A model generated the notes under the pieces. That model was given only the letters and a program-made list of their open reading frames with translations. It made no database searches and was not told where the DNA came from. This document shows positions 8,166 through 18,240 of a stretch of 57,121 nucleotides of DNA, piece by piece. Position 1 is the first letter of the stretch, and every line of letters begins with the position of its first letter. The position numbers and the translations under genes were made by a program. Where the stretch lies: the NCBI GenBank assembly GCA_030537455.1, contig JAUNMR010000025.1, positions 1 to 57,121 on the forward strand. The letters run 5' to 3'. The stretch is from Planctomycetia bacterium. GTDB lineage: Bacteria; Planctomycetota; Planctomycetia; Pirellulales; Thermoguttaceae.

Positions 8166-9170
8166 TTAGAATTCCTTGGCGTTGACCCAAGTCATCATCT
8201 TGCGGAGTTTCTTGCCGACCTTTTCGATGAGGTGATCGTGATGAATCGCGCGAGCGCGCTTGAAGGACGGAGCGCCGACTTGGTTTTCCAGGAGCCATTC
8301 GGACGCGAACTTACCATTTTGGATTTCGGTAAGGATCTTCTTCATTTCCTTCTTGGTCTCTTCGGTGATGACGCGCGGACCACGCGTATAGTCGCCGTAT
8401 TCCGCGGTGTTGGAGATGCTATAGCGCATATAGCTCAGACCGCCCTGGTAGAAGAGGTCGACGATGAGCTTCATTTCGTGCATACATTCGAAGTAGGCCA
8501 TTTCCGGTTGGTATCCGGCTTCCACGAGTGTTTCGAAACCCGCCTGGATGAGGTGGCTCACGCCGCCACACAGAACCGCTTGTTCGCCGAACAGGTCGGT
8601 TTCGGTCTCTTCTTTGAAGGAGGTTTGGATGACGCCGCCGCGCGTACCGCCGATACCCTTAGCGTAGGCCAGACCAATGGCCTTTTCACGATCGCCACAA
8701 TTGTCGTCGAGCGCGATCAAGCATGGCACGCCGCCGCCTTTGACGTATTCGGAACGCACGAGGTGACCGGGACCTTTCGGCGCGATCATGATGGCGCGCA
8801 CTCCCTCGGGCATATCGAAGAGTTGATAATGGACGTTGAAACCGTGAGTCGTGAGGATGATCGCGTCTTTCTTGAGGTTGGGGCAGATCTGCTCACGGAA
8901 GATCTTCGCTTGGAGTTCGTCGGGTAGCGTCAGCACGATGATATCGCCTTGCTTGACAGCTTCTTCGATCGAGACCGGTTCGAATCCCGCTTCCACGGCC
9001 AGACGGTAGTTATCCGTGCCCTTGCGATTGCTCACGATGACGTTGCAACCACTGTCACGGAGGTTTTGCGCGTGCGCGTGACCCTGGGAACCGAAGCCCA
9101 AAATCGCGATCGTTTTGCCGTTGAGGATCGAAAGATCAGCGTCATTATCGTAATAAATTGTCGCAGACAT
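8166..9170 (-). CDS. ilvC: Ketol-acid reductoisomerase (class I)
   Basis: IlvC reduces and isomerises acetolactate or acetohydroxybutyrate to the dihydroxy acids of valine, leucine and isoleucine synthesis, using Mg2+ and NAD(P)H. The start is the ATG at 9170, with AAGGAGT upstream; the longer frame to 9215 starts at TTG and precedes this site. The 334 residues are class I length. The Rossmann motif GFGSQGHAHA is at 25-34, followed by SNRKGTDNY in the cofactor-specificity loop. The C-terminal knotted domain keeps the metal ligands in TDLFGEQAVL and FECMHEMKLI. It lies downstream of ilvN on the same strand, in pathway order. Confidence 0.97.
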   Translation of the reverse strand: MSATIYYDNDADLSILNGKTIAILGFGSQGHAHAQNLRDSGCNVIVSNRKGTDNYRLAVEAGFEPVSIEEAVKQGDIIVLTLPDELQAKIFREQICPNLKKDAIILTTHGFNVHYQLFDMPEGVRAIMIAPKGPGHLVRSEYVKGGGVPCLIALDDNCGDREKAIGLAYAKGIGGTRGGVIQTSFKEETETDLFGEQAVLCGGVSHLIQAGFETLVEAGYQPEMAYFECMHEMKLIVDLFYQGGLSYMRYSISNTAEYGDYTRGPRVITEETKKEMKKILTEIQNGKFASEWLLENQVGAPSFKRARAIHHDHLIEKVGKKLRKMMTWVNAKEF

Positions 9171-9329
9171 TCTGCTACTCCTTGAAAAAATAGGACTTGT
9201 TGTTATCCCGCGCAATGGTCAGGGATAGGAAGTTGCGCGAGTACCTTTTGTCCTTCAAGTTCTGGGTATGATCTTTCGCCGACGCGTTTGTCATACCTGC
9301 TCGAGGGATAGATAAGTATTGGCGTAAAT

Positions 9330-9821
9330 TTATTTTTTAAGTTCTTTATCGCCACGCGGCGCCGCGATACAGCCGGAGCGTGTGAAATTCACGATCTTAT
9401 AGGGCTGCAACGCTTCCACGAACGCGTCGAGCTTTGCGCTATTGCCGCTGAGCTCAATCAGTAGCGATTGTGGCGCCACGTCGATAATTGACCCGCGGAA
9501 GATTTGCGTTAGTTCCAGTACGCCGGAGCGTTCGTGCGGTTCCGCCGCCACGCGAATGAGCGCCAGTTCGCGCTCCACGTGCGGCACGTTGGACAAATTC
9601 GCGAGCTGAACCACGGTGACGAGTTTTTGCAATTGTCTTTCGACCTGCAGTACTTTTTTAGGGTCGACGTCGACGACGATCGTCATTCTAGAGAATCTCT
9701 CGTCGTCGGTACGCCCAACGGTCAGACTATCGACGTTATAAGCGCGCGAGGCGAGTAGCCCGGCGATGTGTGATAGTACGCCTGGTAAGTTCTGTACCTT
9801 GAGTGAAATGACTTTCTTCAT
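9330..9821 (-). CDS. ilvN: Acetolactate synthase small (regulatory) subunit
   Basis: The regulatory subunit of acetohydroxyacid synthase, which binds valine through an N-terminal ACT domain and activates the catalytic subunit. The ACT start is ISLKVQNLPGVLSHIAGLLASR, followed by the typical RMTIVVDVDPKKVLQVERQLQKL, and a C-terminal domain (GSIIDVAPQSLLIELSG, FTRSGCIAAPRG). Its 163 residues match the long IlvH/IlvN form. The catalytic subunit ilvB is not in the window. A 160-nt gap separates it from ilvC, with an imperfect inverted repeat (GGTATGA 9265-9271, TCATACC 9291-9297) of unclear role. Confidence 0.95.
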   Translation of the reverse strand: MKKVISLKVQNLPGVLSHIAGLLASRAYNVDSLTVGRTDDERFSRMTIVVDVDPKKVLQVERQLQKLVTVVQLANLSNVPHVERELALIRVAAEPHERSGVLELTQIFRGSIIDVAPQSLLIELSGNSAKLDAFVEALQPYKIVNFTRSGCIAAPRGDKELKK

Positions 9822-9908
9822 GACGGCGGTCTTTCCTAGAACGGGTCGCTACGCGTTGCCAGCGGCACGGCTCGGTATTGCGATAAACTCTTGCTGTGTA
9901 TTCTAGCG

Positions 9909-9936
9909 ATTATATCGCGCAAAAAAGAACCGACAA
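9909..9936 (-). promoter_or_regulatory. Sigma70-type promoter for ilvN-ilvC
   Basis: On the minus strand, TTGTCG (9936-9931) and TATAAT (9914-9909) are 16 nt apart. It predicts a leader of about 80 nt before the ilvN ATG at 9821. Confidence 0.6.
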
Positions 9937-9969
9937 GGCGTCGTGTGCGTAGCAATTCAAAAGGGTTTG

Positions 9970-12900
9970 TCATTCTTCTGTCTTAGTACGCAGAGTAGCG
10001 GCGATATGTTTGGCGGTGACTGAATCATGACTTGCGGCGACCTGTTCCGGGGTTCCTTGTGCGACGATTCTTCCTCCGTCCTGTGCGCAACCAGGTCCCA
10101 GGTCGATGATATAGTCTGCCGCGCGCATGAGTAACGGGTTATGGTCCACAACAATGACCGACGCGCCGGATTCTACGAGGGTATTGAGGCAGTCGAGCAA
10201 TTTCACGACGTCGACAAAGTGTAGACCGGCGGTCGGCTCGTCCAGAATAAAGAGCGCGTCGTTCCTTTTGGTCGTCGCTAGGAAGGACGCGAGCTTGAGT
10301 CGTTGCGCCTCGCCGCCCGAGAGGGTGTTCGAAGGTTGACCTAGACGTAGATAATCCAGTCCGACGTCGATGAGTTTCTGTAATTTGTGTTGAATTTTAG
10401 GCGCTTTGCGGAAGAACGAGAACGCCTCGCGCACAGTTAAATCGAGAGTTTCGGCGATATTCAGACCGTAGTATAGCACGTCTAACGCCTCGCTCTTGTA
10501 GCGCTTGCCGTTACAGATGGGGCACGGCGCGTTCACGTCCGCGAGAAATCCCATGTCGGTCTGGACGTAACCTTCGCCTTTACAGACTCTACATCTTCCG
10601 AACAACGTCTTTTTGGGCGTCTCGGCGCTATCGGCTTCTTTGCTACGCTCTTTTTTCGGTTCTCCGACATTGAAACTGAAATACCCAGCGGTGTAACCGT
10701 GTGCTTTTGCCTCGGGCGTGTCGGCGTATAGCGCGCGAATCTCGTCGAAGATCTTCAGATAGGTCACCGGGTTGGAGCGTGAGGATCGTCCAATCGGGGT
10801 CTGATCGAGCACGAGCGCTTGGGAGATGGGTCGATATGCCTTTGCTTGCGCGATGGTTCTTGCGTCGACGTCGCTTGTTGACACGCTTTCTTCAGCGATC
10901 GACTTGAGTGAGAAGTGCAATTTATCGTAGTGTAGCGCTTCAGTTTCGACGTCGAGATCGAGATTAAGTTTCGCTCTTATCGCGGGGTAGAGCGTCTCTA
11001 GCGTCAGTGAGGTTTTGCCCGCGCCGCTTACCCCGGTCACTAGCGTTAGCACGCCCAGTGGAAAGGAGACGTTGAGATTTTGAAGATTGTGACCACTCGC
11101 TCCGTACAAGTTCGCATAGCCGCGCGGTTTACGACGGTTCGGCGTCGCGCCGCCCGAGCGCTTGCCCGTGAGATAACTGCCGGTGAGGGAGTTCTCGTTC
11201 TTTTCCAGTTGTTCCACCGAACCGGTGAAGACGATCTTACCGCCGTAGGAGCCTGCGCCTGGTCCGAACTCGACGATTTTATCGGCGCCCTTTAAGATCT
11301 CGGGGTTATGGTCCACCACAATGACGGTATTGCCACGGTCGCGCAGGTCGGTCAAGGAGCGTTGCAATCTTTTGACGTCTTGAGGATGTAGACCGATGGA
11401 CGGCTCGTCGAGCACGTAGAGCATATTCACAAGGTTAGAGGCGAAGGCGCGCGTGAGGTCGACGCGACGCTGTTCGCCCGTGCTGAGCGTGTGCAACGGT
11501 CGGTCGAGCGCCAGGTGTCCCAGTCCGAGTTTTTGCAGATATTCTAGACGCGTTTTAATCTGTGTCAACGGCACGGAACAACGCTGACGTTGTAGTTCGT
11601 TAAACTTCCAAGAATTAATAATTTCCAGCGCGTGATCGGCGCTTGTGGAGGAGACGTCGCAAATATTAACGCCGTCGATTTTAGCGCATAGCGCCGCTTC
11701 GTTGAGCCTTGACCCTTGGCACATGGGGCATTCTTCGTTCCGTATCCAGCGCGACAGAAAGACGCGAATATTCATCTTGTATTTCTGCGCAATCAGCGAG
11801 GTGAAGAACCCGTTGAGTCCAGGAAATTTCAGTTCGCTATTGCCTCTGTAGAGAATATTGAGTTCCTCATGAGTCAGGGAGGCGAAGGGGACGTCGTCTC
11901 GTACGCCGAGCTGTTGCGCACGTTCGAGGAATTCCATCAGATAGCTACGATATGTTTTATTGTCCCACGGGGCAATTGCATTTTGCCTAATGCTTCTGGC
12001 GAAATTGGGAACGATACGATTGATATCGAGCGCGGCGATAAGCCCGAGTCCACCGCAGATGGAGCACGCGCCCGCGGGGCTGGCGTAATTAAAGAGTTTC
12101 GGTTCCAGCGAAGGGAAATCGAAGCCGCAGTCTTCACATCGTAACATTTTGCTGTAGGTTACGACGTTCCAGAGCTTTTCGTCGACCTGCATTGGCAGTC
12201 CCTTACGACGCGCAGGCATGTCAGGCGTGACTTGTGGCGTGTGATTTCCTTCAATGAGGATATGGCATCTGCAATTTCCGGTGGCGTAGGCGTTTATGAC
12301 GTGGTCGCGGAGCTGTCGCTCGTCGGTCTTGCCGATAACCACGCGTGCGACGACAATGAGGAACATCGGGGCGCTCACGACCTGGTTGAGATCGTGACGA
12401 CTCGCGAGGTATTCTTTCACGAGTTGACACGGGTTCTGGTCGGGCGTGAGCAGTAGTATGCTCTGATTACGCGCGGCGTCGAGTTGAGCGGCGCCTTCTT
12501 CGCTATTATTCGCGTGTTCGCCGTCGGAGCGCTCGCTTTTGCGCAGACCCGACTGTAACGCCAGTTCCTCGGTCGTGTCGAGCGACGCAGACACGTGCAT
12601 AAATTGCGCCAGTCGGAACGTTTCCGCTGAAACTCCCTTGGGGTCGTTGAGATCGAAGGTCTTGCCGCCAATAATGACGCGACTATAACCTTCTGTTCTC
12701 CAATGATTTTCGAAATCAGCGACGCTAATCTTTTTGAGCGAGGATTCCGGCGGCGCGAAGCAAATGACCGCGCGCGTGCCATCCGGTAGGGTATTGAGCG
12801 CTCGTACAATCTCTTCTGGCTCGTCGTGTCGCAAGGGCTGGCCACAGTATAGACAGTGTGGCACGCTTGCTTGGGCGAAGAGTAGTCGCAGATAGTCGAG

Positions 12901-13251
12901 GGTTTCGGTCGCCATTCCGACGGTGGCGTGCGCGCTGTGAGGTTCAGAGAGACTTGTGACCGCCAGGCTCGGTGGTAGACCGTCGATAGTATCGTAATCA
13001 GGCTTTTCGAATTTCTCCATTCTCAGACGAGCTTGCGCGCTGAAGCATTCTAGAAACCGTCGTCGTCCTTCGGTATAGAGCACGTCGAGCGCCAGACTGC
13101 TCTTACCGCTACCGCTCGGTCCACAAAACGCGATCAGATTGCGATGGGGAAGATCGACGTCAACGTTTTGCAAATTATGCGTACGTACGCCGCGCACATG
13201 AATCATATCCGCGTCGTGGTTATGCGCGTCAGTGTGGTTAGAGTGCGTCAT
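9970..13251 (-). CDS. uvrA: UvrA-family excinuclease ATPase, long divergent form
   Basis: A tandem-ABC UvrA-family protein of 1093 residues, longer than the usual 940-960. UvrA detects DNA lesions and loads UvrB. The start is set at the ATG at 13251 (MTHSNHTDAH, His-rich); the longer frame runs upstream without homology. The first ABC half has Walker A GPSGSGKSS (44-52), the zinc module ending ACSICGGLG, a signature LSTGEQRR instead of LSGGE, and Walker B LYVLDEPSIGLH. The second half has GVSGAGKTS, a CRVCKGEG...CPICNGKR zinc module, LSGGEAQRLKLA and LFILDEPTAGLH. The UvrB-binding region is present but divergent. It could be a second UvrA paralogue rather than the main repair protein; the symbol is provisional. 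Confidence 0.85.
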   Translation of the reverse strand: MTHSNHTDAHNHDADMIHVRGVRTHNLQNVDVDLPHRNLIAFCGPSGSGKSSLALDVLYTEGRRRFLECFSAQARLRMEKFEKPDYDTIDGLPPSLAVTSLSEPHSAHATVGMATETLDYLRLLFAQASVPHCLYCGQPLRHDEPEEIVRALNTLPDGTRAVICFAPPESSLKKISVADFENHWRTEGYSRVIIGGKTFDLNDPKGVSAETFRLAQFMHVSASLDTTEELALQSGLRKSERSDGEHANNSEEGAAQLDAARNQSILLLTPDQNPCQLVKEYLASRHDLNQVVSAPMFLIVVARVVIGKTDERQLRDHVINAYATGNCRCHILIEGNHTPQVTPDMPARRKGLPMQVDEKLWNVVTYSKMLRCEDCGFDFPSLEPKLFNYASPAGACSICGGLGLIAALDINRIVPNFARSIRQNAIAPWDNKTYRSYLMEFLERAQQLGVRDDVPFASLTHEELNILYRGNSELKFPGLNGFFTSLIAQKYKMNIRVFLSRWIRNEECPMCQGSRLNEAALCAKIDGVNICDVSSTSADHALEIINSWKFNELQRQRCSVPLTQIKTRLEYLQKLGLGHLALDRPLHTLSTGEQRRVDLTRAFASNLVNMLYVLDEPSIGLHPQDVKRLQRSLTDLRDRGNTVIVVDHNPEILKGADKIVEFGPGAGSYGGKIVFTGSVEQLEKNENSLTGSYLTGKRSGGATPNRRKPRGYANLYGASGHNLQNLNVSFPLGVLTLVTGVSGAGKTSLTLETLYPAIRAKLNLDLDVETEALHYDKLHFSLKSIAEESVSTSDVDARTIAQAKAYRPISQALVLDQTPIGRSSRSNPVTYLKIFDEIRALYADTPEAKAHGYTAGYFSFNVGEPKKERSKEADSAETPKKTLFGRCRVCKGEGYVQTDMGFLADVNAPCPICNGKRYKSEALDVLYYGLNIAETLDLTVREAFSFFRKAPKIQHKLQKLIDVGLDYLRLGQPSNTLSGGEAQRLKLASFLATTKRNDALFILDEPTAGLHFVDVVKLLDCLNTLVESGASVIVVDHNPLLMRAADYIIDLGPGCAQDGGRIVAQGTPEQVAASHDSVTAKHIAATLRTKTEE

Positions 13252-13371
13252 GACAAAGCCCGTTCTTAGAAAAAACCGCCTGGGTTCAGCGCAAGCGCTC
13301 GCGCGACCTTGCACACGTTTCGTAGCGTACCGCGTTTTCGCCGCCTTACGCACGCTTACGCCTTTGCGTCT

Positions 13372-13399
13372 ATTATATCGGTTTTGTATTCTCCTGCAA
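13372..13399 (-). promoter_or_regulatory. Candidate promoter for the UvrA-family gene
   Basis: On the minus strand, TTGCAG (13399-13394) and TATAAT (13377-13372) lie 16 nt apart in the 477-bp divergent region shared with ftsH. The -35 box is poor, the -10 perfect. Confidence 0.45.
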
Positions 13400-13570
13400 G
13401 GTCGAGGGGAGTCGCGCGTTTTTGAGCGAACAAGGCGCTTTTTAGCTGATTATGGCGCTCCTTTTGCTACGCGAGAGACCAATACAAGCTTTTATCTCGC
13501 GTTAAACCGGGCGATTTGGGCAATTGGAACGTTTTTATTTAGTTTTACGTCTATCTAGCGTGTAAACGCC

Positions 13571-13598
13571 TGGAAAGATTATGACAGAGCGCTATAAT
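13571..13598 (+). promoter_or_regulatory. Sigma70-type promoter for ftsH
   Basis: TGGAAA (13571-13576) and TATAAT (13593-13598), 16-nt spacer, with AT-rich sequence just upstream. It predicts a leader of about 125 nt before the ATG at 13729. Confidence 0.55.
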
Positions 13599-13728
13599 TT
13601 AGGGGACGCGCCGACTGGTCTGGCGTTTGCGCCGCTGCCTTATTGCCAGGACGTTACGGCTGTGACGTTGCTATTTTAGCCTAGCGCTTAGGACCGACGT
13701 CGGTTCATATATTTTGAGGAACTATCGC

Positions 13729-16455
13729 ATGAGGATCTTTTCGCATCAACCTGCAGAAGCTGGTCGTCGCGCCGGTGTACAGGCGATGTATGACGTGAAT
13801 AACAATCGTGACGACGATCGTCCAACGATCAGTGACGACACATACGAACGCATTCCGGAACATCTGCGTGGCAACCGTCGCCCTGGTGAAGATCCCGACA
13901 CGGATTCGCAGGACGCCTCTGAGGAGAAGTCGCGCCAGTCCAATTCTCGTGTGGATCAAACGCGTCGCAACCGTTCAACCGGCGGTGGCGGCGGCGAGCC
14001 TCCTCGTAATGTCAAGACGTTTCAATTTACGTTACGTCTGCCTCATGTGATCTTTTTCTGCGCGCTCATAGCAATCTTTCTTTTCGGCTACCAGACGTTC
14101 TTTGTGTCGCGTAGTTCCGAAATCACGTGGACCGGGTTTAATCGTCTCGTGGAATCGAACCAGATCGAATCCGTTCTGGTCAAAGGTCAGCAGGTTTCTG
14201 GCAAACTGCGCGAAGCGCCCGCGCCGTACGAATGGCCCGAGTTGCTCGCAGACGGTCGACGTGTCTTTACCGACGCGATCGTTGCGTTCGATCGTCAGCA
14301 TCCGAAGGAAGCGGAGGCGCTACGCGCGGAACTCGAGTCGGAAAAGGTTAAATGGAAACGTCATATTTTTCTCCAGGCACAGACCGGTCAGGAGCGCCAT
14401 GTCCTGCAACTGAAGAATGAAGACGACACGGTTCTTCGCAGTATGGAAATCCCGTCGGACTCCAGCGAGGAACAGCTCGAAACTTATAAGACGTCGCTCA
14501 AAGACGCCTATCTCCTTGCACGTAAAATTCAGCAGCGTTGGCGCGCTCAAGAGGCTGTGATTAATCGACCCGCAATGAAAGACGCCGTCGTTCTGGTCGA
14601 TAACGTCAACAACAAAGCGACCAACTTGATCTTCTACAAGTACTACACTTGCCAAGCGCCAAGCTTTGCCTTTGCCGACCCCGAGGTCGACGAACGACTA
14701 CGACAGCGCGTCGACGAATATACTTCCACCGAGCCTTCCGACGGCACAAAGTTCCTGACGATCGCCTCGATTCTGGCGACCCTCTTTATCTTCTTTATGG
14801 TCTTCAGAATGATGCGCAACGCGTCGGAACAGATGGGAGGCGGCAACTTCAACTCCTTTACGCGCAGTCTTGCGAAACGTTACGAGCCCGACCGCGCTAA
14901 GCGCGTGACCTTTAAAGACGTTGCGGGCTGCGATCAGGTCAAGGCGGAACTGGAAGAGGTCGTCGATTATTTGAAGCGTCCTGAGAAATACGAACGCATG
15001 GGCGCGCGCGTTCCCAAGGGGACGCTCCTTTTCGGACCTCCGGGCACTGGTAAAACCCTCCTTGCGCGCGCGGTAGCCGGCGAGGCCAAGGTTCCGTTCT
15101 TCTCGATCAACGGTTCTGAATTTATTCAGATGTTCGTCGGCGTCGGCGCTAGTCGCGTACGCGATATTTTCACAACGGCGAAAGAGAACGCGCCCTCTAT
15201 TTTGTTTATCGACGAAATTGACGCGGTCGGTCGTCAGCGCGGCGCCGGCGTCGGCGGCGGTCAAGACGAACGTGAACAGACGCTCAATCAGATCCTCAGC
15301 GAAATGGACGGTTTCGCCCCGAATGAGTCCGTCATGGTTCTCGCCTCCACGAATAGACCCGACGTGCTTGACCCCGCGCTCATGAGACCGGGACGCTTCG
15401 ACCGACATATCACCGTCTCGCGCCCCTCCCTCAAGGGTAGACGCGATATCTTCAAGGTCTATCTCAAAAAGATCCCATACGGCGCCGACGTCGATATTGA
15501 CAAACTCGCCAAGGGTTCCTCCGGTTTCACCGGCGCGGACATTAGCAACTTAGTGAACGAGGCGACGCTTTGGGCCACGCGCAATAACAAGAATTCAGTC
15601 GACGCAAGCGACTTCGATTATGCCTTCGAAAAGATCGCGCTGGGTCTCAAACGCGACGAGATCCTCACCGAGGAGAGCAAACGCATGACCGCGTGTCATG
15701 AGGCTGGTCACGCTCTGGTCGGATGGTTTGTTAAAAACGGCTCGCAAGTTCGCAAAATCTCGATCATTCCTCGTGGTCGTGCTCTCGGCGTGACCTGGAG
15801 TTTGCCTGACGACGATAAACTCAGCTATAACGCTAGTGAAGCGCGCGCGACCCTCATGCAACTCCTGGCCGGTCGCGTCGCGGAAAAACTCATCTATGGC
15901 GAAACGACTTCCGGCGTTGAAAACGACCTGCAACGCGCCACAGAACTCGCGCGCGATATGGTCGCACGTTGGGGTATGAGCGAGACCCTCGGACCGGTTT
16001 CCTTCCCGAATTCCGAAAACCACCCCTTCCTCGGTCGTGAAATGACGACCGATTCGCGCTCCTATAGCGAAGAGACCGCTAAGGTGATCGACGCGGAAAT
16101 TCGTCGCATGATCGAAGACGCCGACCACGCGGCGCTTGAGCTAATCAAATCGAAACGCGAACTCTTCGACCAGCTTGTCGACGCGCTCGTGGAGGAAGAA
16201 GAACTCGATCAGGCTCGTATTCGCGAAATCCTCGGTCCCTCGCCGAACGACCCGCCTGCGCATGAGCCGTCCTCCAGCGACGACTCCGCTGCCGCGCCGG
16301 TCGATGGAACCGACGAATCGTCAGCGGAATCGTCGCATAGTTCGAACGATTCTGGTTCGAACGACGCGCCCTATCAGCTCGTGCCCGAGCCGATCGACGT
16401 GTCCCAGCTCCGGGACGACCACGCTCCCGAGGAGGACGCCGACTCGTCGAATTAA
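13729..16455 (+). CDS. ftsH: ATP-dependent zinc metalloprotease FtsH with extended termini
   Basis: A membrane-anchored AAA+ protease that degrades misfolded and regulatory membrane and cytosolic proteins. I start at ATG 13729, with GAGGA at 13716-13720; the longer frame uses TTG. The order is: a charged N-terminal tail of about 105 residues, TM1 (about 107-127), a periplasmic domain, TM2 (about 342-362), Walker A GPPGTGKT (436-443), Walker B LFIDEID (about 492), the SRH, and the zinc motif HEAGH at 657-661 with the third ligand in [10 protein letters not shown]. The last 100 or so residues are Ser/Asp/Glu/Pro-rich and outside the family fold. At 908 residues it is much longer than the usual 600-700. 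A strong terminator follows. Confidence 0.97.
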   Translation: MRIFSHQPAEAGRRAGVQAMYDVNNNRDDDRPTISDDTYERIPEHLRGNRRPGEDPDTDSQDASEEKSRQSNSRVDQTRRNRSTGGGGGEPPRNVKTFQFTLRLPHVIFFCALIAIFLFGYQTFFVSRSSEITWTGFNRLVESNQIESVLVKGQQVSGKLREAPAPYEWPELLADGRRVFTDAIVAFDRQHPKEAEALRAELESEKVKWKRHIFLQAQTGQERHVLQLKNEDDTVLRSMEIPSDSSEEQLETYKTSLKDAYLLARKIQQRWRAQEAVINRPAMKDAVVLVDNVNNKATNLIFYKYYTCQAPSFAFADPEVDERLRQRVDEYTSTEPSDGTKFLTIASILATLFIFFMVFRMMRNASEQMGGGNFNSFTRSLAKRYEPDRAKRVTFKDVAGCDQVKAELEEVVDYLKRPEKYERMGARVPKGTLLFGPPGTGKTLLARAVAGEAKVPFFSINGSEFIQMFVGVGASRVRDIFTTAKENAPSILFIDEIDAVGRQRGAGVGGGQDEREQTLNQILSEMDGFAPNESVMVLASTNRPDVLDPALMRPGRFDRHITVSRPSLKGRRDIFKVYLKKIPYGADVDIDKLAKGSSGFTGADISNLVNEATLWATRNNKNSVDASDFDYAFEKIALGLKRDEILTEESKRMTACHEAGHALVGWFVKNGSQVRKISIIPRGRALGVTWSLPDDDKLSYNASEARATLMQLLAGRVAEKLIYGETTSGVENDLQRATELARDMVARWGMSETLGPVSFPNSENHPFLGREMTTDSRSYSEETAKVIDAEIRRMIEDADHAALELIKSKRELFDQLVDALVEEEELDQARIREILGPSPNDPPAHEPSSSDDSAAAPVDGTDESSAESSHSSNDSGSNDAPYQLVPEPIDVSQLRDDHAPEEDADSSN

Positions 16456-16502
16456 CGCGCTTTACGCCACGACGCTGTTGTTACGTTTTTTATGTCGCCG
16501 TG

Positions 16503-16542
16503 GGAGTCGACGCCTTGAGTTCAGGTCGTCGACTCCTTTTTT
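16503..16542 (+). terminator. Intrinsic terminator of ftsH
   Basis: Perfect 10-bp arms GGAGTCGACG (16503-16512) and CGTCGACTCC (16527-16536) followed by TTTTTT (16537-16542). It excludes the GTG at 16500 as a start for the next gene. Confidence 0.9.
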
Positions 16543-16604
16543 CACCTCTATATTCCAGAACGCCACGGTGCGTTTGTGCTCCTGTCCCTCTCGAGTCGAC
16601 GTCA

Positions 16605-17510
16605 ATGGAAGAACACGCTACAACACGCGACGCCAAAGAATTAGCGTTAACCCAATTTCACCCCAGCGCCTATGAATCTAATCGATACGCCTACCCCGTG
16701 GTGAGTCGAAGGTCGCATGGCGTCTCTATCGGCGTGAATTTGAGTCCGACTAAACTCTGTAATTTCAGATGTGTCTACTGCCAAATCCGGCGTGAGGAAA
16801 AAGACGAGCCGATCTGTGGGCGCGACGCGTTACGACTCGACCTGAACCTCCTCGAACAGGAAGCGGAAAGCCTTGCGCGCGCGACCATTTCGCAGCAACT
16901 CTTTACGCACGAACGCTTTGCTAAAACGCCGATAGAAAACCGCGTTCTACGCGACTTTGCCTTTTCTGGCGACGGCGAGCCGACCCTTGCGCCGCAATTC
17001 CACGAGGTCGTTGAGATCCTTGCGCGCGTGAGAGAACGGTTGAATTACGACGCGGTTAAATTAATCCTCATTACCAACGCCACGACGTTGCAGACCCCAG
17101 CGATCGTCGAGGCTCTGGACGATTTCCACGTCGCCAACGGAGAGATTTGGGCAAAGCTCGACGCGCACGACCAGGCGCGTCTGCAAATGGTCAATCGCAC
17201 CAGCGTTCCTTATGAGCGCATTTTGGATAATATCCTCTTTGCCTCGCAACGCTGGAGCGTTACGATTCAGACGGCGCTTTTCCAATGGCGCGGGCAAGAG
17301 CCTGACCCAGAGATGCTCCACGCCTATTCGCAACGCCTAAATGACGTCGTACGTCAGGGCGGTCGGATCAACGGCGTGCAACTGTATACCGTAGCGCGCG
17401 TGCCGACTTGCCACGAGGCGGTCGCGCTCACGAACCAGCGACTCGACCAGTGTGCGGAACTTGTCAAATCCCTCACAGATCTTCCGGTAGAAGTTTTTTA
17501 CAACAAGTAG
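16605..17510 (+). CDS. Radical SAM protein, wyosine-synthase-like
   Basis: A 301-residue radical S-adenosylmethionine enzyme. The 4Fe-4S cluster motif C-x3-C-x2-C is at Cys52, Cys56 and Cys59 (LCNFRCVYCQ), followed by the glycine-rich SAM motif in FSGDGEPTL and a TIM-barrel-like strand order (LITNATTL, IWAKLDAHD). This pattern resembles stand-alone members near TYW1-type radical SAM proteins; substrate unknown. The longest frame begins at GTG 16500 inside the ftsH terminator, so I use ATG 16605. The Shine-Dalgarno is weak. It is a single gene between two terminators. Confidence 0.85.
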   Translation: MEEHATTRDAKELALTQFHPSAYESNRYAYPVVSRRSHGVSIGVNLSPTKLCNFRCVYCQIRREEKDEPICGRDALRLDLNLLEQEAESLARATISQQLFTHERFAKTPIENRVLRDFAFSGDGEPTLAPQFHEVVEILARVRERLNYDAVKLILITNATTLQTPAIVEALDDFHVANGEIWAKLDAHDQARLQMVNRTSVPYERILDNILFASQRWSVTIQTALFQWRGQEPDPEMLHAYSQRLNDVVRQGGRINGVQLYTVARVPTCHEAVALTNQRLDQCAELVKSLTDLPVEVFYNK

Positions 17511-17570
17511 AGACGCCCCACAAATACACGGAAATTTTCTAACTCGCCAGTTGCTTTTGTTTACGAGGCA

Positions 17571-17626
17571 ATGTCAGCGACGTTGTGGTCGGTTTCTGAC
17601 ATGACGCGCTGACATTTGGTTTTTTT
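17571..17626 (+). terminator. Probable terminator after the radical SAM gene
   Basis: Arms ATGTCAGCG (17571-17579) and CGCTGACAT (17607-17615), a long 27-nt loop, then TTGGTTTTTTTT. The long loop lowers confidence. Confidence 0.5.
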
Positions 17627-17803
17627 TCCTTTTTTTCTCAAACCTGGCAGAAAATACTAGAAACTTTGGCTTCTTTTCTGCATACTAATCTTTATACGAA
17701 GCAAGGATATGCACGACGCTGGTCGGCGTCCTTTGTCTTTTCGACGCGAAACCGACGGCTTGACCGCTGGGTTGCGGCGTATAGCCTCGGTCTTTTCCGA
17801 AGC

Positions 17804-17826
17804 CCCCTTCGGGGATAGAAGGAGAG
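17804..17826 (+). promoter_or_regulatory. Hairpin plus Shine-Dalgarno before the hibernation-factor gene
   Basis: A compact CCCC-TTC-GGGG hairpin (17804-17814) stands just upstream of a strong GGAGAG (17821-17826) and the ATG at 17831. It could hold the ribosome site open or affect mRNA stability. I found no convincing promoter in 17627-17803. Confidence 0.4.
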
Positions 17827-17830
17827 TACT

Positions 17831-18127
17831 ATGAATATTGATATTCAAACGCGACACATCGAAATCAACGACGCGCTGAAAGCGAAGATCTCTGACAAAG
17901 TCGAGAAACTCGGTCGCTTCGTGGAACGCGTTACCAATATTGAGGTCTTGATCTCGGCGGAAGCCGAAGGTCAGGTCAAGGTCGAAATCGCCTTGAACAC
18001 CGACTATAAAAAAGACTTCCGCGCCGACTATAAATCCGGCGATATCATGGGGTGCGTCGACCAATCGATCGACAAACTCGAACAGCAACTTCGCAAATTC
18101 AAGGAAAAAATGGTCGATCACCATTAA
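17831..18127 (+). CDS. hpf: Ribosome hibernation-promoting factor, short form
   Basis: A 98-residue HPF/YfiA (RaiA) family protein that binds the 30S decoding region in resting cells. It starts MNIDIQTRHIEINDALKAKI and has the basic/acidic alternation and the second half KVEIALNTDYKKDFRADYKSGD typical of the family. It lacks the long C-terminal dimerisation domain, so it is the short form. In proteobacteria the gene lies next to rpoN and ptsN; here the PTS IIA(Ntr)-like genes follow after a terminator, and no rpoN is present. Confidence 0.9.
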   Translation: MNIDIQTRHIEINDALKAKISDKVEKLGRFVERVTNIEVLISAEAEGQVKVEIALNTDYKKDFRADYKSGDIMGCVDQSIDKLEQQLRKFKEKMVDHH

Positions 18128-18176
18128 TCCCACAGTCGGCGTCGCGTAGTGCGGCGCATAGTTGAGTCACTCTTAT

Positions 18177-18213
18177 GGTTCGTTGCGTCTAGAACGCGGC
18201 GAACCTTTTTTTT
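18177..18213 (+). terminator. Intrinsic terminator of the hpf gene
   Basis: A 12-bp stem (18177-18188 with 18194-18205, two wobble pairs), a 5-nt loop CTAGA, then eight T (18206-18213). It separates hpf from the PTS cluster. Confidence 0.88.
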
Positions 18214-18240
18214 ATCAGCGCTTTGACGTCGTATTGACGC

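Noticed and set aside
16500..16604. N-terminal extension of the radical SAM gene from GTG 16500
   Set aside because: It lies inside the ftsH terminator hairpin; family similarity begins after ATG 16605.
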